Positions 1 through 8,275 of a stretch of 25,021 nucleotides of DNA are shown piece by piece (position 1 is the stretch's first letter; each line of letters begins with the position of its first letter). The stretch spans positions 1 through 25,021 of the forward strand of contig NZ_CAKZTI010000042.1 of the NCBI RefSeq assembly GCF_937921625.1. Reading direction: 5' to 3'. This DNA is from an uncultured Campylobacter sp. (lineage in GTDB: Bacteria; Campylobacterota; Campylobacteria; Campylobacterales; Campylobacteraceae). Under the pieces are notes generated by a model, which searched no databases, was not told where the DNA came from, and saw only the letters and a program-made list of their open reading frames with translations. The translations under genes were made by a program, and so were the position numbers.

Positions 1-893
1 TTTTTACGAGATCGCAAAAGGCTAGGGCGTTAAATTTTAAAAGCTCTTTCGCGGCGCAGCGCAGCGAAAAGCGGCTTGCATGAAGGCGTCGTCGCAGGCG
101 GCGCCCGCCGTACGCGAGCTAGAGAGGCGGTGCAAGGAGGGCTAGCGTTAAATTTAGCGCCTAGTTGCGCCGCTGCCGCAAAGATACCGGCGCACCAGGT
201 TTGGGAAGCGATCCTGCTGCGCGGGGTGCTGATCTTTAAATAGGCCAAGCTGCGCTCAAAAGCGTCGCTAAATTATGAAATTTATACACACGGCGCAAAG
301 ATACAGACCCTAAACGGCGCTTTTTAGTACCGATGGATTATTGAAGCAGGCCGAATGGATAGCAAAAGCGGGTTTGGATCAATAGGGGGGGTCACGAAAT
401 GTGCGCCTTTAAATTTAGCCTGCTTACCGTGCTTCTTTGAGTTTTTACGTTTATTTTGGCGGATTTTAATCGCCTGCGTGCCGAATGCGCGCTCATGCAC
501 GATACTTGCGTGCTTCAATACCTGCGATCAGAAGTCCATAAACGCCGTAAAATTTTATCGCATACTTCGGTTTTTAAATTTAGCCTGCAGAATTTGATTG
601 CGCCGAAATTTTGGGTGCAGATCGCGCTAAAGGCCCGCGTCATAAATCGTCGCAGCCGATAAAATTTAATTCGCGCCGTTTCGCCGCGATAAAATTCTAT
701 GGAATTTTCCCAGTGCTAGCTGTAAAATTTCAAATCGTTATGCGTCTTGCGGAGGCGCTAAAATTTTGACGCGATAGAATTTCGCAGCGGAATTTTACGC
801 CACGCCTGCGTATCTGCTAGGGCGAGCTTTGGGCGATAAAATTTTAGGCAGAGCTGCGGGCAAAATTCTAAATCCAAAGTAAAATTTCGCCCG
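1..893. other. Gene-poor left end, no recognised gene
   Basis: No convincing coding sequence is visible in these 893 bases. Open frames of 60-80 codons exist on both strands (for example 30-248 minus, 324-518 minus, 355-597 plus) but they overlap each other, are rich in Arg/Ala/Cys and match no family I recognise. The plus frame entering at base 2 stops at 23-25 and could be the last codons of a gene outside the window, but that is too short to judge. A run of seven G lies at 385-391. From about 540 onward the sequence is full of AAATTT/AAAATTC words like the other intergenic regions. Decayed genes are possible; I see nothing that identifies them. Confidence 0.5.
858..892 (-). terminator. Hairpin just after the tannase-like gene
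   Basis: Read on the minus strand, a 12-bp stem begins one base after the stop codon at 894-896. The outer pairs are GGGC/GCCC and the inner pairs are A/T-rich, with two G-U pairs; the loop is about 11 nt. There is no clear run of T after it, so it is either a weak intrinsic terminator or a 3'-end stabilising hairpin. Confidence 0.5.
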
Positions 894-2480
894 TTAAATT
901 TCCTGCGCGACTACTTTATCGATCCAGTCAAAAAGCTCCTCAAGATCGTAATCGCCGGCGTGTCCTTGTTCCCAAGGCACCGCGAAATCGACGTTCTTGC
1001 CCGCATTTTGCAAGCTAAGCGCCAAAATCGCAGGGATCGCAAGCGCCGTGTCGCGATCGCTCGCGCCGTGTCGGATGCGGTAATGCTTCGCGCCGTTTTC
1101 GTTGCGCACGAAGCTCATCGCATCCATCATCTCCACGAGCTGTGCATCTGCGATTAGCACCCCTTTGGCGAGGTCATTCATCGCGCTAAAATCCGTAAAA
1201 TGCGCCGCGTTAAATTTCGCGTCGCCGAACAGCTCGTTTTCGGGATTTTCAAGCGCGAAGCCGTCGAATGCGGGCGGGGTCTTGGCGCGCGGCTCGGAGG
1301 TCGCGTAGCCCCAAAAGAGCATATGCGATTGCGACGCGTCGTCCTTGATCTTTGCAGCGAGGTATAGGGGCGCCTTCGCGCGCGGATTTTTCGCCGCAAA
1401 ATTAGCAAACGAGGCCGATATGAGCCCGTTTATGTAATCTTTGAAGCTGCCGTCGCCGTTTTTATCCAGGCTTAGCGCGCGGTCGCCCCCATTCTTCAAG
1501 CTTAGCGAGTTTATATAGGCGGGGAATTGCGCCTTTAGCTCGTCTGAAATTTTAATCTGCGCTGCGCTTAGTTTGCCGCTTATCATCTTGCGCGCGGGCT
1601 TTGCGGCGCTTTGATTTGCGCCTTTTTTGGAATTTGCTTTTAGATCTCCGCCGCTAGAATTTTCGCCACGCTCGTTAAATCCCGCGGCATCAAAGCCGCT
1701 AAAATCCATCTTTTCATATTCGCTCTGCGCGCCGAACATCCACTCATACGCCGCGTCCGCGTGCTTTAGATTGGTGATCGGGCAGTATAGCGACGCCGCG
1801 TAAATTTTATCGCTCGCCTTCGCAGCGCCCAGCTCCTGCAGATACGGCTCGTACGCGGCCTCATCCCCGCTCGTGCCTAAAAGCGCCGAGAGCGCTCCGC
1901 CCGCACTCGTGCCGTTTGAGATGATCTTGTTCGCGTCCCCGGGCATCGCCGCGTCGTTAAATTTCAGATACCGCACGGCTGCCTTTAGATCGACGATCGC
2001 TGCGGGCGCCTTGCCGATATAATCGCCGGTTGCGCTCTTTAGCGTGCGTCCGCGCGCTGCGGGAGCGGCTACGACGTAACCGCGCGAAAGCGCCGTAGCG
2101 ATCGCGTTTGGTTTGCCGCTTTCGTCTATTTTGACCTCGCCCGCTTCGCCCGGCATGTAGCCGCCCACGCCGTTTGGTAAAAATATCGGCGCGCTCGCGG
2201 CGTCAAATTTGCCGCTCTTGCGCCCCTCGAAATATTGCTGCGGGATGAAGATGTTCATGCTCTGATAGTGCGTACTTACGGGTTTTGCGACGTAGATTAT
2301 ATTTTTGTAGGCGCGAAATTTTATCTTTTTGCCGCCTACGGTTACGCTTTCTTGCGTGAAATTTGCGGCGTTAAATTTCAGATCTATTTGCGCGCTCTGC
2401 GTCGTCGAAGCCTCGGCGTTTAGGCTTAGCGCGCCGCAAAGTATCGCGGCAGCGCCTAAAGCAAGGGATTTCTTACTCAT
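894..2480 (-). CDS. Secreted tannase-like alpha/beta hydrolase (subtype B)
   Basis: 528 residues. Residues 1-24 form a signal peptide (Lys-Lys start, hydrophobic core, Ala-x-Ala near 22-24), so the enzyme should act in the periplasm or outside. The nucleophile elbow GTSAGG puts the catalytic serine at 192. RHGASDRDT near 471-478 and EQGHAGDYD near 504-512 supply a likely Asp475 and His507. The Asp-to-His spacing of 32 residues equals that recalled for Lactobacillus plantarum tannase (Ser163/Asp419/His451), which is the main reason for the subtype-B call. These enzymes cleave galloyl esters, but related esterases use other substrates, so the substrate is inferred. A low-complexity Asn/Ser/Gly/Lys stretch lies between the nucleophile and the acid (DNA about 1600-1680). 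The start is supported by AAAGGA seven bases before the ATG. No neighbour shares its role; it appears to be a single-gene unit ending in the hairpin at 858-892. Confidence 0.75.
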   Translation of the reverse strand: MSKKSLALGAAAILCGALSLNAEASTTQSAQIDLKFNAANFTQESVTVGGKKIKFRAYKNIIYVAKPVSTHYQSMNIFIPQQYFEGRKSGKFDAASAPIFLPNGVGGYMPGEAGEVKIDESGKPNAIATALSRGYVVAAPAARGRTLKSATGDYIGKAPAAIVDLKAAVRYLKFNDAAMPGDANKIISNGTSAGGALSALLGTSGDEAAYEPYLQELGAAKASDKIYAASLYCPITNLKHADAAYEWMFGAQSEYEKMDFSGFDAAGFNERGENSSGGDLKANSKKGANQSAAKPARKMISGKLSAAQIKISDELKAQFPAYINSLSLKNGGDRALSLDKNGDGSFKDYINGLISASFANFAAKNPRAKAPLYLAAKIKDDASQSHMLFWGYATSEPRAKTPPAFDGFALENPENELFGDAKFNAAHFTDFSAMNDLAKGVLIADAQLVEMMDAMSFVRNENGAKHYRIRHGASDRDTALAIPAILALSLQNAGKNVDFAVPWEQGHAGDYDLEELFDWIDKVVAQEI

Positions 2481-2710
2481 TGAAGTATCCTTTATATTTT
2501 AATATTGCCGCTTTTTAGCCCTTTAAGCAGCTTAGTGACAAAGCTAATTTTAGCAAAACTCAGCGAATACTTAAATCCGCTGCGCGCCTAAATTTTGAAA
2601 TTTAAACGCAAAGGCATCTGCAAGTTGAAAGGAATTTTAAACTCGAAGTGTTATTTTAGTGGGCATTTGCGATCCGCCGCCGTAAATCCGGCTGCATTAA
2701 ATTCCGCTCG

Positions 2711-3205
2711 TTAATTCATAAGCTTGAGCTGCGTTTCGAAGGCGGATTTGGGGTAGAGGCCGATGAGCTTTTTGACCGCTTTGCCGTTTTTATCGTAGAT
2801 TACCGACGTGGGGGTGCCGAAAATGCCACCTACGATGGTTTCAAAGTATTTCACCGAGCTTGCGCCGCTGATACTTGGGAATTTTATCCCCTTTTCGCGC
2901 ACGACCGCGGCGTCGGCTTCTAAGCCTTTACCGTCGCCTAAAACGCCGATAACTAGCGCGTCGCCGCTAGCTTGTAGCTCGTTTAGCACCGGTACTTGGG
3001 CTTTGCACGCACCGCAGCTGCTAGTGTAGAAAAACAGCACGAACGGCTTGTCGTTGCCCTCGATCTTTAGCGTGCGCTCGGAGGGGTCGAACTTGGAGGC
3101 GAGTGAGGCGCCGTCGCTGCTTAGATGGTGCTTCCATCCGTCGCAGCCTGCGAGCAGCAGCGCGAACACGGCGGCAGCAACTTTTAAATTTAAAAATTTT
3201 ATCAT
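2711..3205 (-). CDS. TlpA/ResA-like thioredoxin-fold lipoprotein of the iron locus
   Basis: 164 residues. A lipobox LAGC places the lipidated cysteine at residue 21, so the mature protein should be tethered to a membrane facing the periplasm. A thioredoxin fold follows, with the redox motif CGAC at 64-67 after FYTSS and a cis-proline type GTP motif in GIFGTPTSV. TlpA-like proteins reduce or exchange periplasmic disulfides. In C. jejuni two thioredoxin-like genes (cj1664, cj1665) close the P19 iron locus; here only one is intact. It sits 383 bases downstream of the ATPase gene, so it may be transcribed separately or with a long spacer. The start chosen is ATG-ATA; a GAAGG lies about 10 bases upstream, a mediocre ribosome site. 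The first 63 codons are repeated, about 97% identical by eye, in the broken copy at 23950-24144. Its client in the iron system is inferred. Confidence 0.85.
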   Translation of the reverse strand: MIKFLNLKVAAAVFALLLAGCDGWKHHLSSDGASLASKFDPSERTLKIEGNDKPFVLFFYTSSCGACKAQVPVLNELQASGDALVIGVLGDGKGLEADAAVVREKGIKFPSISGASSVKYFETIVGGIFGTPTSVIYDKNGKAVKKLIGLYPKSAFETQLKLMN

Positions 3206-3652
3206 CTAAAACCCGCCTTCGGGCGCGCTAAATCAGCCTTTAAATTTGCGTTTGAAATTTTAAAATTTACGGCGCGATCTGGACGGAAATTTATATCGCG
3301 ATCCGCGCCTAGGCGTATGTTGCGATCCGCGTCGAAATCTGTGCCCGTAGCGTTTCGGTTTTTAAAATTTAGACTTTTTAAATTTAGACTTTTTAAATTT
3401 TTCCTCACTCCGCTCGGCTTTGCAACGGCGCTTGATATTTCGAGGCAAATAGCTTCGACGGGACGCGCGCAGCAAAGAGTCACGCCTGCTCGCGCGAGCT
3501 TTGTGCGGATCCAAAAAGAGCGCGCGGCGTAGGCGGTGAAATTTTTAAATTTTAACGTAGCTTTATTTTTTATCATGCGAGCTAAATTTTACGCACCATC
3601 ATTTTGCGCGCTAGAATTTTTGGCACCTTGATTTTCGCCGTTAGAATTTTCG
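3017..3652. repeat. Long direct repeat, left copy
   Basis: This segment holds the last codons of the ABC ATPase gene, the whole spacer and the first 63 codons of tlpA. It recurs in the same orientation at 23959-24809. The tlpA part is nearly identical; the spacer is less conserved, with many substitutions at 3389-3588 and only two or three 24-bp repeat units near 3286-3340, against about nine or ten in the right copy. Because the left copy joins two intact genes, it is likely the source. Confidence 0.9.
3206..3588. other. Spacer between ATPase and tlpA with short repeats
   Basis: 383 bases inside the iron locus. An open frame of 124 codons (3202-3576, minus) covers nearly all of it and overlaps the tlpA start by four bases, but its residues match no family and the equivalent stretch in the right copy differs at many amino-acid-changing positions and is broken, so I do not call it a gene. 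Visible pieces are the palindrome AAATTTTAAAATTT at 3255-3268, two or three degenerate 24-bp units near 3286-3340, and a 15-bp word TTTAGACTTTTTAAA repeated twice near 3370-3400. No clear promoter was found for tlpA. Confidence 0.55.
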
Positions 3653-4491
3653 GCACTCTGATCTTCGCCACCTAAATTTTGCGAAGCGGAATTTTTCTCA
3701 CTCGTGCTCGAATTTTTATCGCCGTTCTTCGCTTTTAAATTTTCGGCGTTAGAGCTTTGCGAAGCGCTTTGGCTTAAATCGCGATCTGAAATTTTATCTT
3801 GCGAGCCGAGATTGTGCTTCATCGTGCTTTGATCCAAAAGTTCTATTCGATCGAGTTTCCCGTGTCTTAGGCGCACCACTTTGTCGGCAAATTTACCGAG
3901 CTCTTCGTTGTGCGTGACCAAAAGCAGCGTCTTGCCCTCGCTGCGAAGCGTCTGAAAGAGCTGCAAAACCACGCGCTCGTTGGCTTCGTCGAGGTTGCCC
4001 GTAGGCTCATCCGCGATGATGATGTCGGGGTCATTGATGAGTGCGCGCGCGATGCAGACACGCTGCTGCTCGCCGCCGCTAAGCTCGCTAGGGCGGTGCG
4101 TGATGCGGTGCTCGAGCCCTACTTTATCAAGTGCCGCCTTGGCGCTGTCCTCGTCCACGCAGCTGTGGTAGTATTGATTTAGCATGACGTTTTCGACGGC
4201 CGTTAGGTAGGGGATTAGGTGAAACTGCTGAAACACGAGGCCGATCTTTTTGCGGCGAAATTCTAAAATTTGCTCGTCGTTTAGCGCGCTCGCGTCGGCT
4301 CCGCCTAGGATATATCTGCCCGCAGTGGGGGTGTCCATCAGGCTTAGGATATTTACGAGCGTGCTCTTGCCGCTGCCGCTTGGGCCCATTATGCTGACCC
4401 ACTCGCCGCTTAAAACGTCGAAGCTGATATTATCGAGAGCCTTGACCTCGCCGAAGTATTTGCAGATGCCTTCAAATTTTAAAATTTCCAT
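3589..4491 (-). CDS. ABC transporter ATPase (MacB/LolD type) of the P19 iron locus
   Basis: 300 residues. All nucleotide-binding motifs are present: Walker A GPSGSGKST at 36-44, Q-loop near 88, signature LSGGEQQR at 137-144, Walker B with DEP at 161-163, and the H-loop His at 194. It should energise the two permeases encoded immediately upstream (one base separates the second permease stop from this ATG). It corresponds by order to C. jejuni cj1663. The ATPase domain ends near residue 215; the remaining 85 residues are a low-complexity tail rich in Asn, Ser, Gln, Glu and Gly, not normal for the family. The last 31 residues fall into degenerate pentapeptides such as AENSN, GENQG and AKNSS, encoded by a 15-bp repeat. 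The transported substrate is unproven; MacB-like modules often move lipids or peptides, or transmit mechanical force, rather than import metal. Confidence 0.92.
   Translation of the reverse strand: MEILKFEGICKYFGEVKALDNISFDVLSGEWVSIMGPSGSGKSTLVNILSLMDTPTAGRYILGGADASALNDEQILEFRRKKIGLVFQQFHLIPYLTAVENVMLNQYYHSCVDEDSAKAALDKVGLEHRITHRPSELSGGEQQRVCIARALINDPDIIIADEPTGNLDEANERVVLQLFQTLRSEGKTLLLVTHNEELGKFADKVVRLRHGKLDRIELLDQSTMKHNLGSQDKISDRDLSQSASQSSNAENLKAKNGDKNSSTSEKNSASQNLGGEDQSAENSNGENQGAKNSSAQNDGA
3590..3695. repeat. 15-bp degenerate repeat coding the ATPase tail
   Basis: On the plus strand successive 15-base units read approximately NCNNTNGAATTTTCG; an example is ccgttagaattttcg at 3638-3652. 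Six or seven units give the Asn-Ser pentapeptides of the tail. A unit differing at one base lies in the tannase-like gene (1651-1665), and another in the decayed copy (24795-24809). Confidence 0.75.
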
Positions 4492-4492
4492 G

Positions 4493-5626
4493 TCATTCCC
4501 TTAATAGATTCGCTAAATTTGGATTCAGCGCCTTTTTGATCGGATAGTAGCTTGCCGCGAGCGCAAAAATCAGGCTCAGCGCGACCGCCGCAAAGAGGCT
4601 AATCAGCCTAAAATCCACGCTGCTTGAAAATATCAGATGCCCGAGCAAGATCGCTAGCAGGTATCCCACGAAGACCCCTGCTAGCGAGCCTGCGACGCAG
4701 ACGGTTAAAATTTCGCTCAGGATCAGGTGGAGCAAATTTTGTTTGCTCGCGCCGATTGCGCGGATGAGCGCGAACTCTTTGATGCGCGAAAGCAGGATCG
4801 AGCTAAGGCTCGTGTTGATGCAGACCGAGGTGATCAGAAGGATCGTAATGCCGATAAGAAGCATCAAAAGCTTGATTTTGTTTAAGATAATGCCCTGGGT
4901 CTTGGATACCTTGCCGATCGGCGCGAAGCTCATCTGCGCATCGCTTAGATTTTTTGAAATTTCGCTAAGCTGCTTAAAATCGCCGCTTACGATCGCTTCG
5001 GCGTAATTTACCTGCGCAGGCTGATTTAAAATTTTTTGCGCCAGCGGCAGCGATATTAGCAGCATACCGTCCTCTTTCTGCCCGTCATAGACGATGCCTT
5101 TTATCTTTACCTTGCTCGTTTCGTTTGAGCCGATCGGCGTGATCTCGATACTGTCGCCGAGCTTCGCGCCCAAAAGTTTGGCGAGATCCTGCCCGATGAG
5201 CGCGTTTTTATCGTCGAAATCCACGCCGATAAACGAGCCCTCTTTAAGATCCAAAAACGGCATAGTATCGCGCAGAGAGGAGAAATTTACTCCCATGATG
5301 ATGCCTGAATTGACGCCTAAATTTGCGCTGCCGAAAAGGTATTTATTCGCGCTTTTCAGTGCGGGGATTTTAGCGAACTTCGCATCGAGCGCCGCTTCGT
5401 CCATATGGGAGTTTTCTAAATTCGCAGGGCTTACGATTAAATTTGCGCCGTAGCTGTTTAGCTCGCTGGCGACCTTTTTATCGATGTCGGCGTAGATATT
5501 TACGAACGCGGCGCAAACCGCGCTGCCTAGCATGATCGCGACGAAAATCACGAAGCTGCGGATGCCGCTGTTGATGATACTTTTAAAGATCGCGCCTCTA
5601 AAAAACGCTCCGTTATTTCCTACCAT
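4493..5626 (-). CDS. MacB/FtsX-type ABC permease 2 of the iron locus
   Basis: 377 residues. The topology is that of a MacB_PCD/FtsX permease: one membrane segment at about 22-45, a periplasmic domain of about 200 residues starting with SELNSYGANLIVSPA, and three membrane segments in the last 130 residues, preceded by LSRIKEFALIRAIGAS, the usual coupling stretch to the ATPase. It starts with GGAGGTG six bases before the ATG and overlaps the end of the preceding permease gene by 14 bases, indicating coupled translation. It matches C. jejuni cj1662 in position. It probably pairs with the 414-residue permease as a heterodimer driven by the downstream ATPase. The direct role in iron uptake is inferred from the conserved neighbourhood. 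Confidence 0.88.
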   Translation of the reverse strand: MVGNNGAFFRGAIFKSIINSGIRSFVIFVAIMLGSAVCAAFVNIYADIDKKVASELNSYGANLIVSPANLENSHMDEAALDAKFAKIPALKSANKYLFGSANLGVNSGIIMGVNFSSLRDTMPFLDLKEGSFIGVDFDDKNALIGQDLAKLLGAKLGDSIEITPIGSNETSKVKIKGIVYDGQKEDGMLLISLPLAQKILNQPAQVNYAEAIVSGDFKQLSEISKNLSDAQMSFAPIGKVSKTQGIILNKIKLLMLLIGITILLITSVCINTSLSSILLSRIKEFALIRAIGASKQNLLHLILSEILTVCVAGSLAGVFVGYLLAILLGHLIFSSSVDFRLISLFAAVALSLIFALAASYYPIKKALNPNLANLLRE

Positions 5627-6857
5627 AAAGCACCTCCGCAGGCAGTAGCTTGATCACTCCGCGTAGCGGTAGAATCGAGCCGATAATGCAAATAAGAAGT
5701 CCAAAGACGATGCTAAGCGGAAAGACCATCAGCGACACGCCGATAAAGGAGCCAAAAATTTGATACGCGATCGCCCAGCTAAGCACGTAACCCACGACTG
5801 CGCCCACAAGTGAGCTTACTACGCAGATAACGAAAATTTCGGCGGCGAACTGGATATAGATCATAAAGTTGCTCGCTCCCAGCGCCTTAAGCAAGCCGAT
5901 CTCCTTTTTGCGCTTGTAAATTTCGCTGCTTAGTAGGCTCGTGATGCAGATGCTTGAAATCAGCAGCGATAGGATGCTTACGACACCCATTAAATTTTGA
6001 ATTTTTTTCGTAATGCCGCTTTGAGCTTCGCTGACGCTAAGCACCGCCTTAGCGCTTGCGTTTGGATACTCCTCGGTGATCTGATATGCGATGGAGCTAA
6101 CGTATGCTGAGCAATACCAGGTGTCGTATTCTGTGGCGTCTAGGTTATCGAGGCTTCTTCTTGCCTTTACGGACAGATCGTCTTCGGGGATCGTCATGGC
6201 GCTAACTTCTGCCTTGGCGATGAGACCCTCTTTGTGCGTTAGCTTTTGCACTAGCGATAAATTTGCTATCAGCTTTTTGGCTTCATCCTCCGCGCCGTGC
6301 AAAATCCCAACGACTTTAACCTCATAATCTCCAAGCTTAACCGTATCGCCGATCTTAAGCCCAAGGCCGTCGCCTGCAAGCACCTCATTCTCGGCGCCGT
6401 CCTTTACCCACTGCCCCTCTACGCTCCAAAACGGATAGAGCGAGCGCACGCCCGATCTGAAATCAGGCTCGTCGCTAACGCCCACGTCCTTTTCAAAGTA
6501 GGTTCCCACAACGTCGTAATTTCCCACGTGTGTAGTTAAAAAGGGCGCAAAGGCGGTGATATTGTTGCGCCAAAAAATTTCTTTGATCTTATGCAGCTCA
6601 CTCTCTTTTAAGAAATCATCGTTTTTAAGCGGAGAATATTCGCGCCCACCGATCTCGATACTTAGGCTTTGCGAGCGCGGTAGCACGACGATATTAGATC
6701 CGTAGCTGCGCAGCTCCTTAGCGACCTCATCGCCGATTTTTAGCGTGATATTTAGCATGCAAGCGATCAGCGAGACCGATAAAAATATGGTCAAAAACGC
6801 TAAAATTTTGCTATCCCTGGAGTTTAAAATGGAGGATTTGATTATGCGTAAAAACAT
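5613..6857 (-). CDS. MacB/FtsX-type ABC permease 1 of the iron locus
   Basis: 414 residues, same layout as its neighbour: an N-terminal membrane segment near 17-39, then KELRSYGSNIVVLPRS (compare SELNSYGANLIVSPA in the second permease), a large periplasmic domain, and three C-terminal membrane segments after YKRKKEIGLLKALGAS. The shared motifs show the two permeases are ancient paralogues. Its ATG overlaps the stop of the DUF2318 gene as TAATG, with AAAGGAG eight bases upstream. It matches C. jejuni cj1661 in order. Expected to sit in the inner membrane with the second permease and the ATPase. Confidence 0.88.
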   Translation of the reverse strand: MFLRIIKSSILNSRDSKILAFLTIFLSVSLIACMLNITLKIGDEVAKELRSYGSNIVVLPRSQSLSIEIGGREYSPLKNDDFLKESELHKIKEIFWRNNITAFAPFLTTHVGNYDVVGTYFEKDVGVSDEPDFRSGVRSLYPFWSVEGQWVKDGAENEVLAGDGLGLKIGDTVKLGDYEVKVVGILHGAEDEAKKLIANLSLVQKLTHKEGLIAKAEVSAMTIPEDDLSVKARRSLDNLDATEYDTWYCSAYVSSIAYQITEEYPNASAKAVLSVSEAQSGITKKIQNLMGVVSILSLLISSICITSLLSSEIYKRKKEIGLLKALGASNFMIYIQFAAEIFVICVVSSLVGAVVGYVLSWAIAYQIFGSFIGVSLMVFPLSIVFGLLICIIGSILPLRGVIKLLPAEVLYGRK

Positions 6858-8275
6858 TATTTAAGCTCCTTTAGCGTGCCGTTTTCATCTACATATCGCT
6901 CGGGGTGCGCGGTGAAGGCGTTTGCATTCGCTTCGCTTTCAAAAAAGTAGGTGCGTCCGTAGTAAAGATAGCTAAATTTAGAAGTGTTTAAAATTTCTTT
7001 TCTACTGACCGGATCGATCACCTTTTTATCCACGATCTCCGAGAAATAGGACGCGCCATCTTCGATCGTCTTAAGCGCAATGACGATATTTTGCCCCTCT
7101 AGCTTATAATCCAGCGGGATCGGATTGCAGCCGCCCAGCTTGCCGACGCTCGGCAAAAATATACGCACGTTGCAAGCGATGCAGATGAGCTCGTCGCCTT
7201 TTTTAATGTAGCCCATATCGCCGCAGATCGAGCACGCGTCAAAAACCGCGACCGGGGCAAATTTGTCCGTGAAGCGGTTTAGTAGAAAAAACCTGACCTT
7301 GTGCCCGTCGTCGGTGACGTAGGCAAAGCGGTGCAGTTTGCCGTCCTTTACGATGTTTGCATCAATTATGAATTCCGCACCTTGCGGCTCGATGATCTTA
7401 GGCTCATCGATCGTAGGCGGTTTTGAGGCGACCAAGATATAATAAAGCCCCAAAAAGCTGATTAAAATCCCAAGCGATAAGATCAGGTTAAAATCTCTAA
7501 AAATGGCGAATCTGCCCGCTTTAACCTCTCTAAATTTTATAATGTCCGCTTCGCGAGGCACTCGACTTGGCGCACGAAATGCCGTAAGTAGCGCAATTAG
7601 CGTAGCTATAAGGCAAAGAGCTAGCGTCAGATAGGAGTTGTTGTAGTGGATGATTTTAGCGATGACGCTTAGAAACTCGGATGAGCCGATCGCGTTTGAA
7701 AGCCCTTCAAAACCCTTCGCGGCTAGAGCTTTGGGCGCGTCTGCCTGGCGCAGATCAAGACCCAAAAAGCCGATTTTAGCAATAAAGGCAAACGCCCATG
7801 CAAGAGCGAATGACGCTAGCTTTGCGCCTCTGCTCGCGCGCGCTAGAGCTGAGCGATAAATAAAATAGAATAAAATGAGCGCCAGCGCACCTAAAACAGC
7901 CATAAAGAGGTTGGTTAGGCTGAAGCTGTCAAGCAGCTCGCCGGAGAAAATTTTAAAATTCATCCCTATGAAGCGGTATTCAAATCCATACGCGCAGCCA
8001 AGAGCAAAAATAACTATAGCGGTAAGATAGAAGCGCTTAAGCTTAAGCGCAAACAGCAGCGCCAGCAGCGCTAAAAGTGCGAGCGCATCAAATACGATCT
8101 TGCCTGCATCAGCGTTTGCCGAGCGCGCAAATGCGCTAAAGCACAGCGCCCCAAATGTAGCCCCCAAAAGCGCGGGCAAAAACGATGCGCTGATAAAGCG
8201 CCTGCCGCCCAGATACGCGCTTAAAAACGCGAGCGGAAACAGAGCCAAGCTAACGTGATAAAAAAATATCGTCAT
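6857..8275 (-). CDS. DUF2318 polytopic membrane protein with CxxC pairs and YHS-like end
   Basis: 472 residues. The first 300 or so are mostly hydrophobic with about nine membrane segments. The periplasmic C-terminal part carries CSIC at 348-351 and CIAC at 365-368 plus Cys383, the cysteine pattern of DUF2318, which is found in P19/FTR1 iron loci (cj1660 in C. jejuni). Cysteine pairs of this kind suggest metal or Fe-S binding or electron transfer, perhaps to reduce iron, but this is not demonstrated. Residues about 418-461 resemble a YHS domain (IDPVSRKEI, then YYGRTYFFESEANANAF, then HPERYV), but the usual metal-binding cysteines are replaced by Ser and Glu/Asn. The gene is separated from p19 by 384 bases and may have its own promoter; AGGA lies eight bases before the ATG. 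Confidence 0.85.
   Translation of the reverse strand: MTIFFYHVSLALFPLAFLSAYLGGRRFISASFLPALLGATFGALCFSAFARSANADAGKIVFDALALLALLALLFALKLKRFYLTAIVIFALGCAYGFEYRFIGMNFKIFSGELLDSFSLTNLFMAVLGALALILFYFIYRSALARASRGAKLASFALAWAFAFIAKIGFLGLDLRQADAPKALAAKGFEGLSNAIGSSEFLSVIAKIIHYNNSYLTLALCLIATLIALLTAFRAPSRVPREADIIKFREVKAGRFAIFRDFNLILSLGILISFLGLYYILVASKPPTIDEPKIIEPQGAEFIIDANIVKDGKLHRFAYVTDDGHKVRFFLLNRFTDKFAPVAVFDACSICGDMGYIKKGDELICIACNVRIFLPSVGKLGGCNPIPLDYKLEGQNIVIALKTIEDGASYFSEIVDKKVIDPVSRKEILNTSKFSYLYYGRTYFFESEANANAFTAHPERYVDENGTLKELK

Noticed and set aside
30..248. 72-codon minus-strand frame rich in Ala, Arg and Ser
   Set aside because: Looks like a chance frame in G+C-rich DNA; no ribosome site or motif.
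385..391. Seven-G tract as a phase-variable switch
   Set aside because: It is shorter than typical Campylobacter contingency tracts and lies in no supported gene.
324..597. Opposing open frames of 64 and 80 codons
   Set aside because: They overlap on opposite strands, lack ribosome sites and recognisable motifs; at most one could be real and nothing favours either.
3202..3576. 124-codon open frame between the ATPase and tlpA genes, overlapping tlpA by four bases
   Set aside because: No family resemblance, no good ribosome site, composition driven by repeats, and the corresponding copy at 24416-24733 differs at many amino-acid-changing sites and is broken at its end.
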